A DNA stretch of 64,000 bases from Rusavskia elegans (Eukaryota; Ascomycota; Lecanoromycetes; Teloschistales; Teloschistaceae), in contig SAUG01000027.1 in assembly GCA_011316305.1 (NCBI GenBank), positions 1-64,000 on the forward strand. Reading direction: 5' to 3'. Shown piece by piece: positions 24,181 through 36,285 of this stretch. The notes below the pieces were generated by a model, which made no database searches, was not told where the DNA came from, and worked only from the letters and a program-made list of their open reading frames with translations. The translations under genes were made by a program, and so were the position numbers. Position 1 is the stretch's first letter, and the number at the start of each line of letters is the position of its first letter.

Positions 24181-26298
24181 ATATCTTCGAAAAGATATTA
24201 ATAGTATAATTATAAAAGATATTTATTTAAATAAAGAAGAAAAAAAATAGATAGTAAAGGTTTAAAAAAATTAAAAAGCGGAATTAGCTACTAAACCCGC
24301 TAAACCCGTCTAGACGTAATATATTATTTTTTTTTATAATTAATATTTATATTAAAAGCGATCGGATTTTAATTATTTTTAGATCGTTTAAAAACGTTTA
24401 ATATAATTTATAATTTTATTACTAAATATTAAATAATAATCTATTTCGTAAAACTATTATAAAGCTATATTAATTATATTAGACTTTAGTAATCTAAAGT
24501 TTAGCGGCGATTCTATTTTAAATAAAATCTATTATACGCGGCCTAAAATAAACTAATTAGTTTATTCTATTTTATCTATAGCGGGACGATTATACGAGAT
24601 ATTATAAAGTTATAAACTACTAAAATTCGAATCTAACTATTTATATATAATAATTATAATATAGCGCTATTATAATTATAAATCTAATATTGAATTAAAG
24701 AATTAATTAAATATATTCGAACGATATAAAAATTAAAAAAATTAAATCGCTTTTATAATTATTAAAAATTATTAAAATTTCGGTAATATTACGTTTAGCA
24801 GGTTTAGCGTTCTAGTTCCGTAATTCGGATTTTTCCTTCTAAATTTTTAATATCGTTTTCTATATTTTCTAACTACTTTCTAAAATATAATTCTAATTAC
24901 TATAAATCTTTACCTCGTTTATAATATTATCGATTTAATAGTTAGTATTTAATAGAAGCTCGAAAAAATTAGAAAAAATTTAATAGACCTAATCTTTTAT
25001 ACTAGTACTAAATCTTATATCTAAATCTTTTTTAATTTTAATTTCTTTCTATTTTACTATAATTAGTCTACGTATTTAGCTTAAATTATAGTTTTAATTA
25101 TTTACTATTTAATACGTTTACTACAATATATATATTTCTAAAAGATTTTTATATATCTATTAATAAAAGTATTATTTTTTTAATTTTCTTTAATCGTCTA
25201 TAATCTAGATAGAACTATTCGGTATCGGTAGTATAGTATAAATAGCTATAGAAGGGCGCGAGAGAATATTCGTCTATTAAAATAGACTAGAAAGTTTAAA
25301 AAGACGATTAAAAGTCTAAATTATTATCTAGAAAAGATCAAGACTCTTTTTTATTATTAAAATACTTAATTACGCCGGCGCCGCTACTACTACTAGTAGA
25401 ATCTATTAAATATTAATCGGAACATCTATTACTAAAATATTTATATTTTTATTCTTTTTTTCTATTTTTACTTTATTCTACGCTACTATCTTCTACGAAA
25501 ATAAAATATATTATTTAACTATAGATTTCGGAAGAATCTAGAAATTTATATAGTTATATTTAAATTTACCGGATAAAAGTACTTTATTCTAAATAGATAT
25601 ATAAATAGTTATTAAAAAATAATATATTTTCTTTTTTTCCGTAAGCTATTAGTAGTAATATATTTTATTTAAATACTAGACGATATTATATTTAATTATT
25701 TTTATAATCTATATTTTTAATTTTCTATAAATTTTTTCTATCTTTAATTACTAGCGGCGTTCTATTTTTTATTTTTTTATTAAAAAATTTATATTTTACT
25801 TCCTTTTATATTTTTTAAAAAACGATACTTTTTTATCCGATAAAGAATTTATTATAAAATTATTATCGTTTATAAAAAATTTATCGAAAAATAATAAAAT
25901 TATAGTAATATCGGAATTATAGATTTTTTTTTTCTTTTTTTCTTTTTTTTACTCGTATTTTTATCGGTCTAGCTATTAAAAATAGTAGATTCGGAGAAAA
26001 AAAAATATAGACCTGAATAATATATATATTAATAGTTTTCCTTTTTTTAGAAATCTATTATAAAGTTATAGAATTAATCTTTTTCTAATCGCTCGAATTT
26101 TTATAGAAATTAATAAATAGATTCTTCGTTATTTCTAAATAGATTATTTTAATAATAGATATATATAAACCACGTATATTAGTTATCATTCGATTAAAAT
26201 TTTTAATAATCTCTATAGTAAAAGTATTAAATATAAAATTTCTAGAACTTTCGAACTTTCTATAAATAATATTCTTTTTATATAAAATCTTTTAATAT

Positions 26299-26430
26299 CA
26301 GCATTTTTCAAAACCGGTTTGAAGCCGGTTTTAGCCGTTTTAGCTGTTTTAGCCGGTTTCAAGTATACCCGAAGCTGCGTGGCTACGCGGCTAAGACGGC
26401 TAAAACGGCTAAACGGCTAAAACGGCTAAA
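26299..26430. repeat. Hairpin of CGGCTAAAA-type units, little RIP
   Basis: Tandem CGGCTAAAA/CGGCTAAA units on the right arm (about 26388-26430) are complementary to TTTTAGCCG units on the left arm (about 26327-26355). The loop is CAAGTATACCCGAAGCTGCGTGG. AAACCGGTTT palindromes precede it. Unlike the surroundings, the segment keeps several CA and TG dinucleotides. Confidence 0.7.
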
Positions 26431-27228
26431 AAGATTTAGAGATTCGATTTTAAATTCGTTTAAGTTTTTATTAGTAGTTAGTAGGCCTATATACGCCTAT
26501 ATATAACGCTAGACTAACTTTATCTAAATCGAAAATATTAGATTTTTTTACTAGAATCTAACTAGATTAGGTCTAGTATAGTTTATTAAATAGATATTCG
26601 ACTTCCGTTATTCCCGCTTTTAACGGCGGCCGCTAAACTTTATTTTTAAATTAGATTATATAGATTTATTTTTAGCTTATATATAGATTCTATTTTAGAC
26701 TATTTACTAAGTAGATATTCGTACTATAGATACTATTAGAGTTCTAATCTATCGAAAATCTATTTTTTAAATTTTTAGATTATTTAGATTTTTAGATTAT
26801 TTGGATTAAGATGGCTGTCAGCCGGTCTAATTTAAAAATCCATTTTAGTATTCGCTGATAAATTAACTATATAAAAAGTAACGACTTTTTTTTTTATAAT
26901 TTCTTTTTTAGCTTTTTTAGCGGCTTTTTTATCTATTACTTTCTTTTCGGCCGTCTTTTTTTTTTTTACTATATTCTTTTAGGCGCGATTTTTAATAGCC
27001 TTTTTTTTTTAATAACTATTTCTATCTATTTTATAATTATTTTAAACGGTAGCCTATAAAATTATATTATATTATTAACGATATCTTTTATAGTAATTTA
27101 GAAATCTATTTACTATCGATTACGCTAGTTTTTAGCGGCGCGATCGTTTTTTTTTTATATTATAATATAAAAGGCTTAAGAGATTATATATAGCTTTAAT
27201 TTAACTAAATTAGACGAAGGTAGATAGA

Positions 27229-27345
27229 ATTATATTAGTAGTAAAAGTCGAAAGGTTATATAGCGTTAAAAAGTTATAAGATTTATATTTAAGTTTGGTG
27301 GGGCTCGCGTAAAACTCTGACTGACCAGGTTTATTTAATCTGGGG
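27229..27345 (-). repeat. Right terminal inverted repeat of the Tc1/mariner-like element
   Basis: Reverse complement partner of 23019-23135. It keeps several CA/TG sites lost from the left copy. Confidence 0.8.
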
Positions 27346-27347
27346 TA

Positions 27348-27963
27348 TAAATCAGTGGATACACAGCAAAATCTTGGACATCCCAGAATAAACATTATTC
27401 TGGATTTGTTGGGCACAGTACACCCTTGCTGAAAATACCTGATGACATGGAAATACAGCAGTACCTCATCCCGTCGTCGTCTCCTATTATTATTGAGAAA
27501 CTTTCAGCTCGGCTCCTGTGTATCAATTCAAATGAATAACAGCTCACACCTAACGCAAGGACAGCAGCAAGTCTCCTTGTTCTGTCCGTGACTTCCATCA
27601 TCATAATATATCCTCGGGCTCGATCGTTCCTGCCGTTCCAGAGTATTGTTGACAAGAATTTGTTCTGTTTCTCGCCCGCTGCTCGTCGTCTCGTCAACAA
27701 TCCTTTGCTGCACTCGAAGACCATCAACCATCACTACTCTGATTCCTTATTGACAGCATCATTATCCTGTCCATACTGTGCCGCTATCATTTGCTCTACC
27801 CGTTCTCTATCCAGTTCTTTCCATCCTAGCTTTGTACCACTTTGCAGCCTTTCGGTCCTTGGTCCTAGAATAAGCTACGGCAGTGCACCGGCTGCTAGAA
27901 ACCCGGAAGAATTGACCTAGTCCTTTAGCCAGTCAACTCCGCTCTTCTGTCTTATCATTCACA
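27348..27963. other. Promoter region of the GH63-type gene
   Basis: About 615 bp with normal composition. A small inverted repeat CCAGAATAAACATTATTCTGG lies at about 27383-27403. Pyrimidine-rich tracts precede the ATG, as is common in fungal promoters. No gene seen. Confidence 0.4.
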
Positions 27964-30900
27964 ATGGTCCTTGTGGATCAAGTCGAGATTTTGGGTGAAG
28001 AAGAGAAGCGGCTGAAGGAAGACCGTGAACGCTCTCGCTATTGGAAGCGATGGTACCTCGTCTAGTCCATGCTTTCGTTGTCGAGCTCACAGCTTAAGGG
28101 GCTCGTATCTTGCGGAGAGGCAGTGGGCGACTGTGCGGGAAGATTACTCGTGAGCACCGGACTTTCTGCATTTCCCATCGAGCAATCCACGCCTAACTTG
28201 ACTCTCAGAGACGACGGGGATGCTTGGAGCCATTTCACCCACGATCATGCAAGGTCACGGGCGTTCAGATGGGGCGAAGACGGAATTGCAGGGGTCTGCG
28301 ACTCTCACGGCCTGCAGAACATTGCTTTCAGCTTCTGGAACGAGAAGGAGTCAGTCATTAGAGAGCGTAGCCTTTCCCCTTCATTGGGCACTGATCTCTG
28401 GCAGTGACTTCCTAAAAGAACGACTATTCGGCCTCTCGAACCCACAAGGAAACCATGGTGAGAGCATCAAAGAAGCTCACTTCCACCTCGACAACACGCC
28501 GACGCATTCCTACATGAAGTATCTCTACAAGTACCCTCAAAGCAAGTTTCCCTACAGCGATCTCATCGCCGAAAACGCCAAACGCGGCAAAACTGACAGG
28601 GAGTATCAACTTGTCGATACGGGCGTCTTCAATGACAATCGATATTGGGATATCTTCATTGAAACCGCAAAGGAAGATGAAGACGAATTACTCTTCCGTG
28701 TCACTGCCTGGAATCGTGGTCCAGAGCCTGCTCCCCTGCACATCGTTCCACATGTTTGGTTCCGGAATACATGGAGCTGGAACCGCGAAGAAGCAAGCAA
28801 AAAGCCGTCCATTCGTCAGATAGCTCCCCTCACCGCGCAGTCAAAACATTGGAAGCTTGGTGACCGTTTCTTCCAGCTTTCTCCTTCCCCTGCCATTGGC
28901 AAAAGTGGTCAAGATGTCCAGCCGCAGTTGATCTTCACGGAGAACGACACCAACTACAAATCACTCTACGGTGGCAGGAACCCTCAGCCCTTTGTGAAAG
29001 ACGCGTTCCATCGTCTCATCGTTGGCGGGGAATCTAGTGCCGTTAATCCTCACTGCAGTGGGACAAAGAGTGCTGCGTGGTTCGCCTTTGACGAGGATGA
29101 AGGTGTCGCATCGGGAGATTGCGCCGTCGTTCGCTTCCGACTCTCGAAGAAACACAAAGGCTACCTTGACGAAGAGATCTTTGATGACATGATCGAACAG
29201 CGGCGTCGCGAAGCCGACGAGTTCTTTTCGTGGATCAGCCCGCTTCCAATGAAAGATGACATGCGCAATGTTCAAAGACAAGCGCTGGCCGGGATGCTGT
29301 GGTGCAAGCAGTATTACCATTTCGTCTGGGATCAATGGGCCAACGGTGATCCAGGTATGTTATCATCATCGTCACTGTTTCGATAGTACTCATTGCATGG
29401 TCAGGCATGCCGCCACCCCCATCACAGAGGAAAGGTATTCGGAACCAGGGTTGGAAGCATATGTACCTCGACGATGTTTTATCAATGCCAGACTCGTGGG
29501 AGTATCCATTCTTTGCTGCCTGGGGTGTGTTGATGCAACGGTCCGTCCAACATGGATAACATGATTGACTTTCATTAGACACCGCGTTCCATGCGCTTCC
29601 ACTGGCCTTGATGGATCCAGAATTTGCAAAGAAGCAACTGGACCTGCTGACTCGTGAATGGTACATGCACCCCAATGGACAGCTTCCGGCCTATGAGTGG
29701 AACTTCGGAGATGTCAATCCTCCAGTGCACGCTTGGTCCGTCTTTCGGGTGTTCAAGACTGAGCGAAAGATGTACGGCCGAAGCGATTTTGATTTCCTCG
29801 AACGAGTCTTTCAGAAACTTCTGATGAATTTCAGCTGGTGAGTTTTCGCACTCACTGTGTTTCACATCTGGCCTTGCTGATCCCGTGATCAAAGGTGGAC
29901 CAATAGGAAAGACGTCGAGGGCAAGAACGTATTCGAAGGTGGTTTCCTGGGGCTTGACAATATTGGTGAGATGGCTTGCTGCAGAATGATCTGCATGGCA
30001 TCACAGAGACCTGCTGGGCCTAATCTATGAGTAGGTCTTTTTAACCGGAGCGATCCCTTACCGACAGGTGGGCAACTGGAGCAGGCGGATAGCACAGGCT
30101 GGATGGCCTTCTACAGTCTGTCGATGTTGAACATCGCTCTGGAATTGGCCAAACACCGTCGTATATATGAAGACAGTATGTGCTGTTATCGGCGTCCAAC
30201 AGAGGATGGCTAATGGCACGTAGTGGCCTCGAAATTCTTCGAACACTTCATCATGATCAGTGACGCCATGACATACCCGTCCGCTGGAAAGGAAGCATCG
30301 TTGTGGAACGCGCAGGATGGGTACGTGCAGTTCCTTCCTTTAAGTGTAACATCCGTTGACCTTGCTGTCAGCTTTTATTACGATGCCATCAGCTGGGGTG
30401 GGCCCTGGTCAAAGCAGCTGCCAGTTCGATCTCTTGTGGGCCTGATACCTCTCTACGCTGTCCTGACATTGGAGCCCGAACTCATCGACAAGTTTCCCTC
30501 TTTCAAGCGGCGACTTCAATGGTTCATTGATAATCGTAATGATGTTGCTGAACGTAACATGTCCAGCTTGAAGAGTCGAGGCAAGGAAGACCGGCTCTTG
30601 TTGTCTCTGGTCAATAAAGATCGGCTTGTTCAGATCTTGAAGCGCATGCTCGACGAATCAGAATTCCTGTCCGAGCATGGTATTCGCTCGCTTTCGAAAT
30701 ACCACAAGGACCATCCTTACTCCATGGTAGTGAACGGTCAGGAATTCAAGGTCGGGTACGTTCCGGGAGACTCTGATAGTGGTCTTTTCGGCGGTAACAG
30801 CAACTGGAGAGGTAATTCTGACCCCGAAGAATAGCGTGGCCTAGAACTCACGCTGTGCAGGTCCCATCTGGTTCGCGGTCAATACGTTACTGGTCGAGTC

Positions 30901-31599
30901 ACTGCGCCGCTTTCACTTGTTCTACGGTGACTCGTTGCAAGTGGAGTGCCCCACAGGGTCCGGTGAGTACATGCATCTCGGCCATGTTGCAGAAGAGATC
31001 CAGCATCGCTTGCAGCATATCTTTGTCCGAGGCGACGATGGGCGCCGAGCCGTCAACGACGGGAATGACTTGTTCGACTATGATGAACACTGGCAAGATT
31101 ACATCTGGTTCTACGAGTTCTTTGACGCCGATACGGGCAGAGGGCTAGGCGCAAGTCATCAGTGTGGGTGGACAGGCTTGATCGCAAAGATGATCCAAGA
31201 TACAGGGTATGTGGGGAATCGAATTCGGATGTACATGATGATCACTTACGGTGCTGTAGCCTCAACTGCAGACTCCCGCAGACCCCCCGGACGCCAACGG
31301 CAGCTGCAGCTCACTACTTTGACGATGTGTTTTCTCGCTCCTCGAAGGCTAGCGAAGAGCAGCCACGGCTTCGTCGCTCGTCAACCTCGCGTTCTATTGG
31401 CAATCGTAGCAGCTTCTATGGCTCGGTCAATGGGGATCACCAACATCACGCCGATGACAGCGAGGACGACCGGGCGAGACGAAAGAGCGAAGCGGATGAT
31501 CACATCGCCAGACATGTGACGCAAGCTCTGGAAAGGCTGCGTACGGCGGGGGATGCTACCGACTACGAAACCGAATTGGAGACTTCAGTCAATGATTAG
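27964..31599 (+). CDS. GH63 / MGH1-like glycoside hydrolase
   Basis: Twelve exons joined by eye: 27964-28052, 28099-28149, 28209-28349, 28405-29354, 29405-29524, 29579-29837, 29895-29965, 30035-30175, 30224-30320, 30372-30811, 30861-31206 and 31260-31599. They sum to 3045 nt in frame (1014 aa). The N-terminus has RYWKRW and [12 protein letters not shown], then [18 protein letters not shown] and KYLYKYPQ. The (alpha/alpha)6 catalytic part has [20 protein letters not shown] (Asp about residue 451, candidate general acid), [38 protein letters not shown] and [36 protein letters not shown] lies near residue 885. Fungal members of this bacterial-like GH63 branch are soluble; there is no signal peptide here, so a cytoplasmic glucosidase or mannosylglycerate-hydrolase-like activity is likely. 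The substrate cannot be read from sequence. The C-terminal about 110 residues are polar, probably disordered. Confidence 0.9.
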
Positions 31600-31980
31600 C
31601 AAACCAGATGGGTTAGAGTTATCACTTGAAGATGCCTGATCAATCAAGCTTCGAAAGCATGAGAGCAAGGACGATGGAGAACAAGGTCCATAGAGAGCAT
31701 CACGGGCGCATAAGGTAGCTTAGAGAATCCTAGAAATCGCTCTATACCTTCGATTATCATCAGGTGCCATTATCAATTACCGTTGCCTCCATTGCGCAAT
31801 GTCATGGATTAGCAATAATGGCCTAACTCATCAAACTTTTCTCGAGATCTTGCCTCAGTTCTCAGATCTCCTACGGAGGAGTATTGTAGTGGTAGTGATA
31901 AAAAAATATACTAAAAGGCTAGCGTTACTACTAGTACTCTTCTATAGGAGGTCTAAGGTTAACTTAATTAGTCTAATCTA
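31600..31980. other. 3' flank of GH63-type gene
   Basis: The first 250 bp have normal composition. From about 31890 the sequence becomes repeat-like: a GGTCTAAG motif near 31950 has a weak inverted counterpart near 32410, so the MITE described next may be larger than its core. Confidence 0.4.
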
Positions 31981-32385
31981 GCTTTATATTCGTCGAGATA
32001 ATAAAAAGTTATTCTTTATTATCGCTTCGACGAGGGGTTTATTTCGAGATATCTCCTCCGAAAACTATTATCGGAGCTAGATTTCTTAAAGATCTCGCCC
32101 CGACGGCTAGTTTTAGAAGAGAATCCTCGAGATAAACCCTTTATCTCGAAGATAATAAAGAATAGCTTTTAAAGGATTTACGATCTATAGATTTTATAAA
32201 AGTTATATTTTATTATTATTTCGATAAAAGATTTATCTCGAGAATTCTCTTCTAAAACCAGCCGTCGGGGCGAGATCTTTAAAAAATCTAGCCCTAATAA
32301 TAGTTTTCGGAGGAGATATCTTAAAATAAACCCCTCGTCGAAGCGACGACGAAATACGATTTTCGTAAAATTACGAGTATAAAGC
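31981..32385. mobile_element. Palindromic MITE with TA target duplication
   Basis: Ends are inverted repeats: left GCTTTATATTCGT, and right read in reverse GCTTTATACTCGT. TA is on both sides (31979-31980 and 32386-32387). The arms continue as a long palindrome: CGACGAGGGGTTTATTTCG at about 32028 against its complement near 32325-32345, and CTCGCCCCGACGGCT at about 32094 against AGCCGTCGGGGCGAG near 32258-32275. A short AT-rich centre of about 60 bp has no coding capacity. This structure is that of a non-autonomous Tc1/mariner-type element. It is partly RIP-mutated. Confidence 0.75.
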
Positions 32386-32387
32386 TA

Positions 32388-32726
32388 GCTGGTTTTTAGG
32401 ATATTAAACTTAGACCTACGACTGCTAGAATTTTATACCTTAACTATATAGAGCTAGCGGGACCTACTAGCTTCGGTAAAATATAGCCCTTCTTCAAATT
32501 CTGGCGCGTGCAGGTCTGAGAGCTGAGGCAATCGAGATCCTCCTACTGAGACATGTCACGTGCTTAATTCATCAGACAACACAACCTTACTACTTTCGTA
32601 CAGGCGACCTCCGATACCATTGACCCATTCCGTCAAGCCGAAGCTTCTTCACGTTGAACCTTTCGACCATCGAGCTCTCCAAATCCTTCCACAGCTTGAT
32701 CCATTGGACCCTCTCCACTATCCGTC
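32388..32726. other. ATP5 promoter region between MITE and start codon
   Basis: About 340 bp: the first 110 bp are repeat-like and the rest is normal. No gene seen. Confidence 0.4.
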
Positions 32727-33581
32727 ATGTCGTCAGGACAAGCTCGGCGCACGCTGGTACAGTTCGCGACTCGTGGCCCTGCTCAGCGAGTGTTCCCAGC
32801 CAACGTCCGGGGTTACGCCCAAGCAGCTGCTGTCCAAGATACCAAGCCCCCCGTCGCTCTTTTTGGTCTGGATGGCACCTACGCCAGCGCCTTGGTAGAT
32901 CAATGTCCAAATGATCGATCTCGAAGGGTTGCTGATTTCCTGCCTTGCTGTAGTACACCGCTGCCGCCAAAACGTCCTCGCTTGATAGCACTTCGAAATC
33001 GCTCGCGGCTCTGGCCGAGGTGTTCAAGAGAGACGCAAAGCTGCCCTTGATACTCAACGCCCCCACTTTGAGTCCAAGCGACAAGTCACAAATTGTTCAA
33101 GAACTGCAGCGACATATGGGAGCTCAGGACAAAGGTGATACCGTCAAGAACTTCCTCAAGACGCTCGCCGACAACAATCGGCTGGGTATACTGCAAGGCG
33201 TCTGCGACAAATTCACTACGCTCATGGGTGCCGCCAGAGGGGAAATGGATTTGACCGTTACAAGCGCTGCGGTAAATGCCTCGGAAACCATGTTGCTCGT
33301 CTTTTGCTGAACCCACCCTTTGCAGAAACTCGACAATAAGGTGTTGCAGCGGTTGGAGGCGGCGGTTGCAAAATCCGAGTACAGTCAGGGCAAAAAGCTG
33401 AAAGTGGTCTCGAAGGTAAGTCTTTGTTCGCAGGGCTCATGGTGGAGCAGATGCTCATTTGAACTAGATCAATCCAGACATCATGGGCGGCTTGGTGGTC
33501 GAGGTTGGCGATCGCACGATTGATCTCAGTGTCTCATCGAAAATAGCCAAGATGAATAAGCTCTTGACAGATACCTTATAG
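32727..33581 (+). CDS. ATP5: ATP synthase subunit 5 (OSCP), mitochondrial
   Basis: Four exons: 32727-32894, 32954-33271, 33326-33415 and 33468-33581. They total 690 nt (229 aa), a usual OSCP length. The N-terminus (MSSGQARRTLVQFATRG) is a mitochondrial presequence. Then come PPVALFGLDGTYASAL, YTAAAKTSSLDSTSKSLAAL, the F1-binding helical region and the C-terminal OSCP signature INPDIMGGLVVEVGD followed by RTIDLSVSSKI. OSCP links F1 to the peripheral stalk of ATP synthase at the inner mitochondrial membrane. All introns are 52-59 bp, GT/AG. A MITE ends about 340 bp upstream. Confidence 0.95.
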
Positions 33582-34370
33582 CATCACTTCATCCACCATG
33601 GGCCTTCAGCATGCGGCAATACATACTTGTCCCCAGTCCATAGACAACCGGCGTTAGCGTAGGGTTTTCTCAATTTTACCATCTGTCTATACGAGCATGG
33701 TGCAGCTTCATTGTTCGTAAAATTGAGCCGAAGGGGTTTGTTTTCGAAGATGAAATACACGGGACCTAAGTCACCACCTGCGGGACAGCAGTCTTGCTAC
33801 TCTATCATCGAACGAGAGCACTCGACCATCTGCTTCTCCGGGGGCACATCAAAACCTGCAAGAGGTCCCCATAGTTGCAAGCTTGAGTGATCCTGCACCT
33901 ACCCCCAGAAAATTCGATGGCTTCATAATACTTACGTATATCTAAATTCGGCACGATCACAACCGAATGTTACTACGACACACACATTCCTGAACGGTAT
34001 ACCAATCGTACTTGCCCTGCGTTGACATGGCCATGTAAGCTCACACTTTGCTCCACGCGAAAGTGATGCTCAGGGGATCCTGTTAGGAGATGGTAATGTG
34101 ATTGCTGAGAGCTCTGAACGGATGAGCGATACTCCAGATGGACAAAAATGCATCCCACGCTTTAACCAAATTGTAGCTTATGGAGCACTACTAATAATAA
34201 GGACCCCCCGGACTGGAGGCCATGTGTGTGTAGGCCATGAAAATCAGCATGCTGGAATTATCCCGCCAAGACCTTCTGCCCATTTTGCACCAATTTCAGC
34301 CCAGCGGAGCTGACTCCCTCACAACGACACTACGACACAACCTGATTGATTTGGTGAAGGCGTCGCAGAG
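33582..34370. other. Intergenic, no gene seen
   Basis: About 790 bp with only short chance frames; it holds the ATP5 3' end and the ADI1 promoter. Confidence 0.45.
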
Positions 34371-34997
34371 ATGAAATCCTATTGGTTTGACAACACAGTG
34401 GTATTTCCTGCCTTCTACTGCCTCTTCCTCATGGTGGCTCACTCCTTTTATCGAAGGGCGATCAACGTGAGGACCATGACTCTGGTCGATCCGTAGACCC
34501 AGAATACCTATCCAAGTTGGGGGTTCTCTACCGGCACTGCCCTTCGATTGAGGCTGTCGATAGCATTGCCTCTGAACGCTCCTACAAAAATCGTGATGAA
34601 ATCATCGTCTCGCCGGAGAAAATGGGCTCCGCCTACGAGGACAAGGTAAAGATGTTCTTCAACGAGCACCTGCACGAGGATGAAGAAATTCGATACATCC
34701 TTGACGGCGAAGGCTTTTTCGACGTGAGAAGTATCGAGGATGAATGGGTCCGCATCCGATTGGTGAAAGGAGACCTCATCATCTTGCCCCCTGGCATTTA
34801 CCACCGTTTCACGACGGACAGCAAGAATGTAAGCCGCATCGACTATATAATATCATCCTCTATCCTGCTTATACATCCACCCACAGTACATCAAGGCCAT
34901 GCGGCTGTTCAAGGACGAACCAAAATGGACGCCGCTCAATCGTGCCCCAGAGGTAGACAGCATTCCCGCACGCCAGGAGTATGTCTCGCGAGCTTAA
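34371..34997 (+). CDS. ADI1: Acireductone dioxygenase (methionine salvage)
   Basis: Three exons: 34371-34400, 34457-34828 and 34887-34997. They total 513 nt (170 aa), a normal length. The protein starts [10 protein letters not shown]. The cupin metal ligands are present: His81, His83 and Glu87 in [16 protein letters not shown], and His126 in [18 protein letters not shown] then crosses the second intron into [14 protein letters not shown]. The enzyme oxidises 1,2-dihydroxy-3-keto-5-methylthiopentene; with iron it yields the 2-oxo acid precursor of methionine. It is the last securely functional gene before the AT-rich block. Confidence 0.95.
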
Positions 34998-35690
34998 TGC
35001 GGCCCCGACTTCGTTGGAGGCAGAATCTAGAGATAAATTCAAGATAGTCGCCTTATTATCGGCCAGTCACGCCAATGACGATGTTACTCTGCAGAGCATA
35101 AGGTATAAATAACAGGTACTCTGCAGAAAATAAGGTAATAGATATCGGGTACTGTGCTGGCGAATACTCTCGGACAAAAATGTACCTGATTATGACGCAT
35201 GTACGGGTAAACTCAAGTCTACCCAGACTTTCAATCGTTATCACGAAGATCAAAAATTTCATTGATCATAACGACCGTAAACGCTGGGAAGGCAAAGTTG
35301 TATTTTGCTACAGCCCCCAATTTGACCAATCTTTATTTCGTCTATGTTCTCGATCAGCCGTCATTATCGGGATGCCCCGTCCAGAATGTTAGGAGGAGGA
35401 GTCGACATAGCCAGTGGCCTTTGAATGCATTTCATGTAGAGACTAGAGAACCTAAACACGGTCCGGACTGTTCCTGGTGCTGTGTTTCGTGACTCCATCG
35501 AACGAGGAGGCGACCGCAGAGTCTGCGACAAGATCGGCGAATATACTTTGGTATGAACTGTCTAACCAAAGACAGCTGCATCTTGCGAACGCAAGAGTTG
35601 AATATCTATGACATGATGTTTGTTCATTGCATCGGGAGCTCCGAGTCGCTTCTTGAGGACTACGAAGTCTCTCAACGGGATATTCGCGTA
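34998..35690. other. Transition region, no supported gene
   Basis: Normal-to-slightly AT-rich sequence with short frames. ACTCTGCAG(A)ATAAGGTA-like motifs repeat at about 35089 and 35119. Part may be the 3' end of the 2EXR-like minus locus. Confidence 0.35.
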
Positions 35691-35701
35691 CCAGAGGTCA
35701 T

Positions 35702-36285
35702 TCAAAGGGCCGCCAAGAAAACAATATCTGCGCGTCCTGTGTTGTGGAGGATTTTGAAGGGCTGTAACAGGGCGACAACTTTCGAAGGACCACGGTCCAG
35801 ATCAAGCTCATTGATGTACAGAGGTGATTTGTTACATGGAAGTGTGCCATCAAATACCATTTGCAGATGTTGGATTCCAGAGATCATTCTCAGGCATTGG
35901 CAGATTGAGAGTAGTGCTTACCAGAGCGCGGGTATGCCGGTGACATGCTGGAACGGGTTGAGAGCAAACCCGATGAACGGCAGCCTCGAGCGGTCCATAC
36001 CATGGAGACACGGGGTGTTGGACAAGGCGTCTCCACTGTCGGGGCCTGAAGGGTTCGAAGAAAATGAGGCTGGCCGTTCGTGCAGGATGTCACAGGCTTC
36101 GTGGAAAATCTGCCTATTGCAAAGGATGGCATTCAGTATGCAGCAGTGAGGTGGATCTCTTGCTTGCATAGATGGCACCGAGAACATATCTTTCCGGTCG
36201 GCAAACACTGCGCTATAAATCTGGTCGCGAAGGTTCCGTAGGATATAGAGAAAAAAATGAGCGGAGCGCAGACCGACAGTGGTAG
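35702..36285 (-). pseudogene. 2EXR-like hypothetical gene or remnant at the AT-block edge
   Basis: The minus frame reads ILRNLRDQIYSAVFADRKDMF, then CCILNAILCNRQIFHEACDIL. That is the LR.QIY...NRQI..EA pattern of fungal 2EXR/F-box-like proteins, which are very numerous in ascomycetes. A second frame further on (about 35887-35702) reads LPCNKSPLYINELDLD and LLQPFKILHNTGRAD, also typical. A GTAAGC donor at about 35920 suggests an intron could join them, but I found no convincing acceptor or start codon, and the upstream end runs into AT-rich DNA. It could be a gene truncated by transposon insertion or an intact gene whose exons I could not solve. Confidence 0.4.

Larger units (their letters stand above)
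23019..27345 (+). mobile_element. Tc1/mariner-like DNA transposon, RIP-degraded, 4327 bp
   Basis: Bounded by terminal inverted repeats of about 115 bp: the left end begins TCCCAGATTAAATAAACC, and the right end read in reverse begins CCCCAGATTAAATAAACC. A TA dinucleotide flanks both ends (23017-23018 and 27346-27347), which is the target duplication of Tc1/mariner elements. The interior is extremely AT-rich and almost lacks CA and TG. A DDE transposase relic sits in the left quarter. At 4.3 kb it is longer than typical fungal Tc1/mariner elements, so the right part may include a nested insertion. Confidence 0.8.

Noticed and set aside
27395..27727. 110-codon minus frame upstream of the GH63-type gene
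   Set aside because: Lies in the promoter region with overlapping frames on both strands and no family features.
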